A stretch of DNA of 5,104 nt from Flavobacteriaceae bacterium (lineage in GTDB: Bacteria > Bacteroidota > Bacteroidia > Flavobacteriales > Flavobacteriaceae), in assembly GCA_019752245.1 (NCBI GenBank), contig JAIEMH010000375.1, forward strand, positions 1 to 5,104. Reading direction: 5' to 3'. Below are positions 1 to 4,968 of the stretch, piece by piece. Both the position numbers and the translations under genes were made by a program. The notes under the pieces were generated by a model, which saw nothing but the letters and a program-made list of their open reading frames with translations, did no database searches and had not been told where the DNA came from. Within the stretch, counting starts at the first letter, position 1. The number at the start of each line of letters is the position of its first letter.

Positions 1-184
1 TTTTGACATCTTCCCATGAAACGAAATCTTCTTTTTTTGAAGTTGCTCTTCTTTCATCTAATAAACTTTTCATTTCTTCATTCATTGTAAAATCATTAAT
101 TAAAGGTTCATAATTAAATTTTTCTATCAATTTCATAAAGAAACCCAATTCATTATCTGGTATGTTTAAAGTGATTTGTGTCAT
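1..184 (-). CDS. Putative antitoxin of a type II toxin-antitoxin pair (partial, C-terminus off the left edge)
   Basis: The 61 visible residues begin MTQITLNIPDNELGFFMKLI and end in DFVSWEDVK before the window edge. The layout is an N-terminal strand (residues 3-8, ITLNIP), an amphipathic helix (about 10-23), and a charged tail containing MNEEMKSLLDERR and a W-E-D motif. Small Bacteroidota proteins of about 75-85 residues with this plan, an N-terminal DNA-binding strand followed by a toxin-wrapping tail, are usually antitoxins encoded just before a RelE/ParE-type ribonuclease or gyrase toxin. If so, only some 15-25 residues are missing, and the toxin gene should start within or just after the stop codon beyond the left edge. 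The ATG at 184 is supported by an exact -7 promoter element 18 bases upstream. The gene is divergent from the DUF3810 gene. The family call is from recall and the toxin is not in view; a stand-alone hypothetical protein is the alternative. Confidence 0.6.
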   Translation of the reverse strand, partial: MTQITLNIPDNELGFFMKLIEKFNYEPLINDFTMNEEMKSLLDERRATSKKEDFVSWEDVK

Positions 185-202
185 AACTTCTAAATTGAAT
201 CA

Positions 203-210
203 CAAATTTA
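203..210 (-). promoter_or_regulatory. -7 promoter element for the putative antitoxin gene
   Basis: Read on the minus strand, these bases are TAAATTTG, an exact match to the Bacteroidota sigma-A -7 element TAnnTTTG. The element ends 18 bases before the ATG at 184, so transcription would begin near position 197 with a leader of about a dozen bases. No TTG or TG stands at the usual -33 spacing. A promoter of an antitoxin gene may be controlled by its own product, but no clear inverted repeat operator is visible around it. Confidence 0.55.
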
Positions 211-243
211 CGAAAAAAGAATTACGAGTTCTTGATTTATAAG

Positions 244-251
244 TATTTTTA
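244..251 (+). promoter_or_regulatory. Weak -7-like element for the DUF3810 gene
   Basis: The bases TATTTTTA match seven of eight positions of TAnnTTTG and end 16 bases before the GTG codon at 268, a spacing like that of the other promoters in this window. There is no -33 TTG at a suitable distance. If real, it excludes the upstream TTG at 232 as the translation start. A match of this quality can arise by chance in A+T-rich DNA. Confidence 0.25.
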
Positions 252-267
252 TGGCAAATTTAATACC

Positions 268-1332
268 GTGAAACGCAAATACATTCTACCGATATTTTTA
301 GTAGTTCAGATTTTATTTCTGAAAATTATTGCCTTTTTTCCTGAAGTTGTAGAACGACTTTACAGCAACGGATTGTATGTTTTAATTTCAAAAATTTCTC
401 GGACTGTTTTTGGTAAAATTCCGTTTTCGGCTGGTGATGTTTCGTATGGAATTTTGATTGTTTATCTTTTAGTACGCATTTGGAAAGCAAGAAAAACATG
501 GAGAATTGAGTGGAAAAATAACCTTTTATCTGTTTTTAGTTTTATTTCTGTTGCTTATTTTTTGTTTCATTTGCTTTGGGCATTTAATTATTATAGAGAA
601 CCACTTTTTGAAAAAATGAGTATCAAGCGTGACTACTCTGAAGAAGATTTGTATGCTTTTACAGAGAAACTGATTTTTAAAACTAATGAAATTCAGTATC
701 AGATTACCAAAAATAAAAACTTGAAAGTTACCAATTCTTATTCGCAAGATTCTATTTTTAAGATGACTCAAAATGGTTATGATGCTTTGGCAATACAATA
801 TCCGTTTTTTGAATATAATACTCCGAGTAGAAAGAAATCATTATTTAGTTTGCCGTTGACCTATATGGGATTTGGTGGTTATTTGAATCCGTTTACGAAT
901 GAAGCGCAGGTAAATTATAAACTTCCGATGGTTGGTTTTCCGAATGTAATTTGTCACGAAATGGCACATCAAATGGGTTTTGCAAGCGAAAGTGAATGCA
1001 ATTTTATAGGATTTTTGGCTTGTGTAAAAAACGACGATTTGTATTTTCAATATTCGGCATATTCTAATGCGTTGCGTTATTGTATGAAAAATATTGGAAT
1101 GAAAAACGAGGCAAAATTCAATTATTTTAAAGCTAAAATCAATCCTGGAATTCTAGAAAATTATAAAGAAAGTGAAGAATTTTGGAAACAATACGACACT
1201 TTTATAGATAAAGGTTTTCATGCTTTTTATGATCAATTTTTAAAAATGAATCAGCAACAAGATGGGATTGAAAGTTATAGTAAGTTTGTGGATTTGTTGG
1301 TGAATTATTATTCTAAAAATTCTGAGTTGTAA
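268..1332 (+). CDS. DUF3810 family membrane protein with a HEXXH putative zinc-metallopeptidase motif
   Basis: This 354-residue protein (from the GTG start) has three N-terminal hydrophobic segments at about residues 5-24, 56-72 and 86-106, followed by a long soluble domain that carries HEMAH at 230-234. The context CHEMAHQMGFASESECNF is typical of the Bacteroidota/Firmicutes DUF3810 family. The two histidines would bind zinc, Glu231 would be the general base, and Glu241 or Glu243 in the following ESE is the likely third ligand, as in gluzincins. An integral membrane peptidase is therefore inferred; no substrate is known. The open frame extends upstream to a TTG at 232, which would add 12 residues. 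I prefer GTG 268 because family members, as I recall them, begin directly before the K-Y-I-L-P segment and a weak promoter element overlaps the extension. The gene stands alone: the neighbour on the left is divergent and that on the right convergent. Confidence 0.85.
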   Translation: MKRKYILPIFLVVQILFLKIIAFFPEVVERLYSNGLYVLISKISRTVFGKIPFSAGDVSYGILIVYLLVRIWKARKTWRIEWKNNLLSVFSFISVAYFLFHLLWAFNYYREPLFEKMSIKRDYSEEDLYAFTEKLIFKTNEIQYQITKNKNLKVTNSYSQDSIFKMTQNGYDALAIQYPFFEYNTPSRKKSLFSLPLTYMGFGGYLNPFTNEAQVNYKLPMVGFPNVICHEMAHQMGFASESECNFIGFLACVKNDDLYFQYSAYSNALRYCMKNIGMKNEAKFNYFKAKINPGILENYKESEEFWKQYDTFIDKGFHAFYDQFLKMNQQQDGIESYSKFVDLLVNYYSKNSEL

Positions 1333-1339
1333 ATTACAC

Positions 1340-1364
1340 CCACAAGGTTTTGGAGACCTTGTGG
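1340..1364. terminator. Perfect hairpin between convergent genes, without a U tract
   Basis: CCACAAGGT (1340-1348) and ACCTTGTGG (1356-1364) form a perfect nine-pair stem around a seven-base loop. It begins 8 bases after the DUF3810 stop codon and ends 9 bases from the stop of the convergent NADH dehydrogenase gene, where a shared terminator is expected. Neither strand has a T run after the stem (AAAATAAAATT on the plus strand), so classical intrinsic termination is not well supported. It may be a 3'-end stabilising hairpin or one copy of a dispersed palindromic repeat. I recall CAAGGTTTT...ACCTTG palindromes scattered between Flavobacterium genes. Confidence 0.45.
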
Positions 1365-1373
1365 AAAATAAAA

Positions 1374-2678
1374 TTAAACTTCATCACTAGTAAAAGTAGT
1401 AAAACTTCGTTTTTTAAATGGTCTAATTATCAATCGTCCTTCACGGTCAAAACGGATGTAATTGTACACCCAATTAAGGAAAACAACAGCTTTATTTTTG
1501 AATCCGATGAGTGAAAAAAGATGTACAAACATCCAAACAAACCAAGCGAAAACTCCATTGAAATGATATTTAGGCAAATCAACAACGGCGAGATTTCTAC
1601 CTATTGTTGCCATCGAACCTTTATCATTGTACTCAAAAGGTTTCATGGGTTGATTTTTTAATAATTTCACTAGATTTTCTCCTAATAAATCGCCTTGTTG
1701 CAATGCTGGTTGTGCCATCATGGGATGACCTTGCGGATACTTTTCGGTTTCCATGGATGCAATGTCACCAATGGCAAAAATGTTGTTGTAACCAACTACT
1801 TGATTGTATTGATTTACGCGGATTCTATCTACTTTATCTATTAAAGATTTGACATCTAAACCTGGTACTTTTGCACCTTGAACTCCGGCAGTCCAAATTA
1901 CGGTTGCAGTTTCAAATGTTAAATCGGAATTTGTGGTTATTGTTCGGCCGTCGTAATTGGTTACGCGAACGTTTTTCCAGATTTTTACACCCAAATCTAC
2001 CAGAAATTTATCGGCTGCAATAGATGATTTCTCCGACATGGTGTTTAGAATTCTATCGCCACTTTGCACCAAATTAATTTGCATTTTATCGATGTTCAAA
2101 TCGGGATAATCTTTTTGTAGAATGGCTTTTTTCATTTCGGCCAATGCGCCAGCAAGTTCTACGCCTGTTGGTCCGCCGCCAACTAATACAAAATTTATTA
2201 GTGCATCTTTATCGGCTTGATCTGTCGTTAGAACTGCTTGTTCAAAATTTTCCAGAATTAAACTTCTAATATTTAATGATTGTGGAATGGTTTTCATGGA
2301 CATCGAATTGCGTTCGATTTCTTTATTACCAAAATAATTGGTTTTGGAACCTGTTGCAATAATTAGATAATCGTAATGTAAATCGCCAATTTCTGAGATT
2401 ATTTTTTGGTTAGCGGTGTCTATTTCTTTTACAGATGTTAGTCGGAAATAGAAATCTTTATATTGCTGAATTACTTTTCTTATTGGGTATGCAATGGAAC
2501 CAGCTTCTAATCCGCCGGTTGCTACTTGGTATAGAAGTGGTTGAAAAGTATGGTAATTGTGTTTGTCAATTAGTACAACTTGTAGGTTTTGGTTTCGAAG
2601 TTTTTTTGCTATGCTTAAACCTGCAAAACCTGCTCCTATTATTACTACACGCTTTTTATCTGAGTTTGGAATGTTCAT
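1374..2678 (-). CDS. ndh: Type II NADH:quinone oxidoreductase (NDH-2)
   Basis: A 434-residue flavoprotein that would move electrons from NADH to the quinone pool at the cytoplasmic face of the inner membrane without pumping protons. The N-terminal Rossmann fold has GAGFAG at 15-20 and Asp38 at the end of the second strand for FAD binding. The family signature PLLYQVATGGL follows at 47-57. A second dinucleotide fold with GGGPTG at 167-172 and Glu174 binds NADH. IWTAGV at 261-266 and FAIGDIAS at 301-308 complete the FAD site, and AQPALQQ at 322-328 corresponds to the quinone-site region. A hydrophobic stretch at about 374-406 is the expected C-terminal membrane anchor. Length and motif order are normal and no key residue is missing. 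The ATG at 2678 lies 34 bases after an exact -7 promoter element. Other pyridine nucleotide-disulphide oxidoreductases are less likely because the PLLYQVATGGL and C-terminal anchor features are specific to this family. Confidence 0.95.
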   Translation of the reverse strand: MNIPNSDKKRVVIIGAGFAGLSIAKKLRNQNLQVVLIDKHNYHTFQPLLYQVATGGLEAGSIAYPIRKVIQQYKDFYFRLTSVKEIDTANQKIISEIGDLHYDYLIIATGSKTNYFGNKEIERNSMSMKTIPQSLNIRSLILENFEQAVLTTDQADKDALINFVLVGGGPTGVELAGALAEMKKAILQKDYPDLNIDKMQINLVQSGDRILNTMSEKSSIAADKFLVDLGVKIWKNVRVTNYDGRTITTNSDLTFETATVIWTAGVQGAKVPGLDVKSLIDKVDRIRVNQYNQVVGYNNIFAIGDIASMETEKYPQGHPMMAQPALQQGDLLGENLVKLLKNQPMKPFEYNDKGSMATIGRNLAVVDLPKYHFNGVFAWFVWMFVHLFSLIGFKNKAVVFLNWVYNYIRFDREGRLIIRPFKKRSFTTFTSDEV

Positions 2679-2681
2679 TTT

Positions 2682-2705
2682 TAAGGCTCTGAGGTTCTAA
2701 GGTTC
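2682..2705 (-). repeat. Three tandem 8-base units in the NADH dehydrogenase leader
   Basis: On the minus strand the bases read GAACCTTA, GAACCTCA, GAGCCTTA without gaps, a degenerate octamer repeated three times with one or two differences between copies. It ends 3 bases before the ATG at 2678. Given the promoter at 2713-2743, it would make up nearly the whole 5' untranslated leader. Similar CCTTAG-type minisatellites are, from recall, common between Flavobacterium genes, so this may be a replication-slippage remnant rather than a regulatory site. Confidence 0.6.
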
Positions 2706-2712
2706 AGATTTA

Positions 2713-2743
2713 CAAAGGTAAAAAGATTTTAACCAAAGCGCAT
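2713..2743 (-). promoter_or_regulatory. Promoter of the NADH dehydrogenase gene
   Basis: The minus strand has TACCTTTG at 2720-2713, an exact TAnnTTTG -7 element. Twenty bases upstream is ATG at 2743-2741, a one-mismatch version of the -33 TTG with acceptable spacing (known range about 17-23). Transcription would start near 2707, giving a leader of about 29 bases with no Shine-Dalgarno sequence, as is usual in this phylum. Confidence 0.65.
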
Positions 2744-2808
2744 TAGTAATTTAAAGTGATTTAAGAAAAATAGAATTCTGATTCTGATTTTGTGTAAATG
2801 GATGGCAG

Positions 2809-2892
2809 TTTAGCCCTGATTGGAGCAGTTACCGTGTAACGCGGAAAGCAGGAAAAAGGTTTATAGTGATGCGCAAACCATTCGCTCCTAAA
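2809..2892 (+). ncRNA. Structured RNA element resembling the Flavo-1 motif
   Basis: The segment has several complementary blocks and is richer in G+C than its flanks. CCTG (2815-2818) pairs with CAGG (2849-2852). Inside that, GTTAC (2828-2832) and GTAAC (2836-2840) form a hairpin with a three-base loop. GGTTT (2858-2862) pairs with AAACC (2875-2879), GGAGC (2822-2826) with GCTCC (2884-2888), and TTTAG (2809-2813) with CTAAA (2888-2892). The blocks AGCCCTGATTGGAGC and GCGGAAAGCAGGA match a repeated element I recall from many flavobacterial intergenic regions, which I believe is the Flavo-1 RNA of Weinberg and colleagues. The name is uncertain; the structure is visible. It lies in the plus orientation, 50 bases before the sigma factor gene, and could be a free small RNA or part of that mRNA's leader. 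A seven-of-eight -7-like element, TGATTTTG at 2785-2792, could start it. Confidence 0.5.
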
Positions 2893-2896
2893 AAAA

Positions 2897-2926
2897 ATGC
2901 TTATCTTGTAACAAAATCTATAATTG
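2897..2926 (+). promoter_or_regulatory. Candidate promoter of the sigma factor operon
   Basis: TATAATTG at 2919-2926 matches TAnnTTTG at seven of eight positions, and ATG at 2897-2899 stands 19 bases upstream as a one-mismatch -33 element. Transcription would begin near 2932, leaving a leader of about 11 bases before the ATG at 2943. The overlapping TTGTAACA at 2906-2913 resembles the -35 elements of ECF promoters in Bacteroidota, which could mean autoregulation, but no well-placed CGTC-like -10 follows: CGTA at 2936-2939 is 22 bases away and too close to the start codon. Confidence 0.3.
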
Positions 2927-2942
2927 GGTTACTAACGTAGAT

Positions 2943-3437
2943 ATGAGTGAGGGTTTGGAACAATCGTTTGTGAAGCAGCTTAAGGATAATCAGAACATTA
3001 TCCACAAGATTTGTCGTCTGTATACTTCGGGCGAGGATGCACACAAGGATTTATTTCAGGAGATTACGATACAGCTTTGGAAAGCTTTTCCGAAGTTTAG
3101 AGGCGAGTCTAAATTTTCTACATGGGCTTATCGGGTCGCACTGAATACGGCGATTACTTTGTATAGAAAAAGTACCAGAAGTATTTCTACGGTGGATTAT
3201 GAAAGCAAGAGTTTTTTTATAAGTCAGGAAGATTATAATACAGAAGAGGAAGAACAAATTAAGTTAATGTATCAAGCCGTGCAACAGTTGAATGACATTG
3301 AAAAGGCATTGATTTTTATGTATTTGGAAGATAAAGATTATACAGAAATTGCGGAAACATTAGGAATAAGTGAGGTTAATGCAAGGGTGAAGATGAATAG
3401 AATTAAAGGTAAATTGAAAAAAATATTAAATCCGTAA
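2943..3437 (+). CDS. ECF-type RNA polymerase sigma factor
   Basis: A 164-residue sigma-70 family protein of ECF length that directs RNA polymerase to its own promoter set. Region 2 covers about residues 9-77: DLFQEITIQLWKAFPKF (36-52) is the core-binding helix and FRGESKFSTWAYRVALNTAI (52-71) the -10 recognition and melting segment. An acidic linker (about 84-105) replaces region 3. Region 4 covers about 108-162, with the helix-turn-helix YTEIAETLGISEVNARVKMNR at 133-153 reading the -35 element. There is no extra C-terminal domain. The start ATG has no visible Shine-Dalgarno sequence. The next gene begins 4 bases after the stop, so the two are almost certainly co-transcribed; such pairs often encode the sigma factor and its membrane anti-sigma factor. 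The regulon cannot be read from the window. Confidence 0.92.
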   Translation: MSEGLEQSFVKQLKDNQNIIHKICRLYTSGEDAHKDLFQEITIQLWKAFPKFRGESKFSTWAYRVALNTAITLYRKSTRSISTVDYESKSFFISQEDYNTEEEEQIKLMYQAVQQLNDIEKALIFMYLEDKDYTEIAETLGISEVNARVKMNRIKGKLKKILNP

Positions 3438-3441
3438 GATT

Positions 3442-4065
3442 ATGATGGAAGAATTGGATTTATTGAAAAAGGATTGGAAGAAGAACGAGAATTCGTTTGA
3501 ACAAATATCGGAAGTTGAAATTTATAAAATGCTGCATAAGAAGTCTTCTTCAATTGTGAAGTGGATTTTGATTATAAGTATTTTAGAGGTTTTGTTATGG
3601 ACTGCCATAAGTGTTTTTTATAATATGGACGATTATTTGAAGAAAAATCATGGTGAGTTTTTGATTGAATTTTTTAAATATTTTACGATTTTAAATTATT
3701 CAGTTGTGGCAGTTTTTATTTATTTTTTCTATAAAAATTATATACAGATTTCAACTATAACATCTACAAAACAATTGATGAAGGATATTATAAAGACCCG
3801 AAAAACGGTTCAGTATTATGTTTGGTATCAATTGGGTATGATGTCTGTAAGTATGATTATCGGTTTTATAACAGCTTTTACAATTAATCCTGAAGTTCAT
3901 AAATTACTTGAAAATCAAAAAGCTATGGTTATAATTATTTTAATTTGCTTTGTTTCGTTAGTTTTATTTTTAACGGTTTTTTGGTTGTTTTACAGATTAA
4001 TTTATGGAAGATTGCTGCGAAGACTTTTAAATAATTATAAGGAATTAAAGAAAATAGATTTATAA
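3442..4065 (+). CDS. Four-helix membrane protein, possible anti-sigma partner
   Basis: No characterised family is recognised with certainty. The 207 residues begin with a charged cytoplasmic segment, LDLLKKDWKKNE...VEIYKMLHKKSSSIVKW (5-41), followed by predicted membrane helices at about 39-60, 80-98, 126-148 and 161-184 and a basic tail ending LLRRLLNNYKELKKIDL. Relatives next to ECF sigma genes in Flavobacteria are, from recall, sometimes labelled beta-carotene 15,15'-monooxygenase, a name that nothing in this sequence supports. The 4-base spacing from the sigma gene and the roughly 38-residue cytoplasmic N-terminus before the first helix suggest an anti-sigma role. However, the typical zinc-binding HxxxCxxC motif and ASD helical pattern are not visible, so this remains inference. 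The gene starts ATG ATG; either codon may be used. Its TAA stop runs into the A tract of the terminator. Confidence 0.8.
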   Translation: MMEELDLLKKDWKKNENSFEQISEVEIYKMLHKKSSSIVKWILIISILEVLLWTAISVFYNMDDYLKKNHGEFLIEFFKYFTILNYSVVAVFIYFFYKNYIQISTITSTKQLMKDIIKTRKTVQYYVWYQLGMMSVSMIIGFITAFTINPEVHKLLENQKAMVIIILICFVSLVLFLTVFWLFYRLIYGRLLRRLLNNYKELKKIDL

Positions 4066-4098
4066 AAAAAGCCTGATAAAATTTATCAGGCTTTTTTT
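4064..4098. terminator. Bidirectional intrinsic terminator between convergent genes
   Basis: GCCTGATAAA (4071-4080) and TTTATCAGGC (4082-4091) form an inverted repeat around a single central base, in practice a stem of about eight pairs with a five-base loop. It is preceded by seven A (4064-4070) and followed by seven T (4092-4098), so it makes a hairpin plus U tract on either strand. It would end both the plus-strand sigma operon and the minus-strand acyltransferase message. The left A tract includes the last two bases of the membrane protein's stop codon. Confidence 0.93.
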
Positions 4099-4103
4099 AT
4101 AAA

Positions 4104-4913
4104 TTAATAGTCCCATTGACGAAATTTATTGAGTTTTTCTTGCTCTTCAATTTCCTCGGCAGGAATCACTTTTAAAAAAGATGGATGCTGTTCAATTGCG
4201 TATTCTACTTTTTCAACAATTTCTTCAATTGTATCGTTATCATAATCAATAACCAAAGGTTCTTTTATTATAAATGATTGAAGAATATTTTTCTTTTTTA
4301 AACGTAATCCTTTTTTGTCAAATGATCTGCGAAAGCCGTCAATAACAATCGGTACTACTATTGGCCTATGCTGTTTTATAATATGAGCTGTTCCTTTTCT
4401 AACAGGTTTGAAGGATTTTGTTGTTCCTTGAGGAAATGTAATTACCCATCCGTCTGCAAGAGCAATTTTAATATTTTCAGTATCATTAGGGTTTACCTCT
4501 CGTTTTTCGGTAACGTCCTTTCCGCCTGCACGCCAAGTTCTTTCTACTGTAATAGCTCCGACATAGGATAAAATTCTCGGAAGTAATCCTGCTTTCATAG
4601 TTTCACTTGCAGCAACATAATAAACATTCATTTTTGGTTGCCATAAATAACCTACATTTTTAATATTATCTGCACGTCCAGAAAGACTAGCATTGAATAC
4701 ATGAAACATAGCTACAACATCTGCAAAGTAAGTTTGATGATTGGAGATAAAAAGCACATTTTTATCTGGTAATGCTCTAATTATTTCTGAACCATCAATT
4801 TGCAATTCATTAAAACCACGATAACGTCTATGAGTAATTACTCCAAAAATTCGGATAAGCCATTTCTTGATAAAAAGTATATGTCCAAAAGGATTTCGTT
4901 TAAACAATCCCAT
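4104..4913 (-). CDS. PlsC-like lysophospholipid acyltransferase (1-acyl-glycerol-3-phosphate acyltransferase family)
   Basis: A 269-residue protein from the ATG at 4913, which begins MGLFKRNPFGHILFIKKW. It has the four-block order of glycerolipid acyltransferases: NHQTYFAD at 58-65, GAITVER at 119-125, FPQGTT at 160-165 and VPIVI at 187-191. It would move a fatty acyl group onto a lysophospholipid or similar lipid at the inner membrane. Two blocks differ from the textbook forms. The His-Asp pair has five intervening residues (HX5D, not HX4D), and FPEGTR is FPQGTT. I believe these variants are typical of a Bacteroidota subfamily, so substrate and activity are less sure than the fold. The basic N-terminus with a hydrophobic patch suggests peripheral membrane binding, and the last 25 residues are highly charged. 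The frame is open to a TTG at 4940, but that codon lies inside the -7 promoter element and cannot be in the message. A Nudix gene lies just upstream on the same strand. Confidence 0.87.
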   Translation of the reverse strand: MGLFKRNPFGHILFIKKWLIRIFGVITHRRYRGFNELQIDGSEIIRALPDKNVLFISNHQTYFADVVAMFHVFNASLSGRADNIKNVGYLWQPKMNVYYVAASETMKAGLLPRILSYVGAITVERTWRAGGKDVTEKREVNPNDTENIKIALADGWVITFPQGTTKSFKPVRKGTAHIIKQHRPIVVPIVIDGFRRSFDKKGLRLKKKNILQSFIIKEPLVIDYDNDTIEEIVEKVEYAIEQHPSFLKVIPAEEIEEQEKLNKFRQWDY

Positions 4914-4937
4914 ATTAGTCTGTAGAAAAATGAATGA

Positions 4938-4968
4938 CAAACTTACAAAAACTTCTTATTTAAAGCAC
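4938..4968 (-). promoter_or_regulatory. Promoter of the acyltransferase gene
   Basis: The minus strand has TAAGTTTG at 4945-4938, an exact TAnnTTTG -7 element. GTG at 4968-4966, 20 bases upstream, is a one-mismatch -33 element and overlaps the final codons of the Nudix gene. Transcription would start near 4931, leaving about 18 leader bases before the ATG at 4913. This decides the start codon and lets the acyltransferase be expressed apart from the upstream gene. Confidence 0.62.

Noticed and set aside
232..267. TTG at 232 as start of the DUF3810 protein
   Set aside because: It adds 12 residues ahead of the expected family N-terminus and overlaps a possible -7 element. GTG at 268 fits better, although this is not certain.
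526..1050. Two minus-strand open reading frames (526-798 and 841-1050) within the DUF3810 gene
   Set aside because: They lie antisense inside a clear coding gene, have low-complexity composition, no promoter or recognisable domain, and are explained as shadows of the plus-strand reading frame.
1604..2692. Plus-strand open reading frames (1604-1852 and 2435-2692) opposite the NADH dehydrogenase gene
   Set aside because: They are antisense to a complete and well-conserved flavoprotein, and their leucine- and cysteine-rich translations resemble no protein family.
2775..2789. Short tandem repeat ATTCTG ATTCTG ATT
   Set aside because: Two and a half copies of a 6-base unit in A+T-rich intergenic DNA are within chance expectation, and no function is suggested by position.
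2906..2939. ECF-type autoregulatory promoter (TTGTAACA with CGTA) upstream of the sigma factor
   Set aside because: The spacing of 22 bases is longer than usual for ECF promoters, and the implied transcription start would fall at or after the ATG. I kept it only as a remark under the alternative promoter.
3051..3257. Minus-strand open reading frame inside the sigma factor gene
   Set aside because: It is antisense to the conserved region 2 coding sequence and has no features of its own.
4368..4571. Plus-strand open reading frame inside the acyltransferase gene
   Set aside because: It is antisense to conserved catalytic motifs, and its cysteine- and serine-rich translation is typical of a shadow frame.
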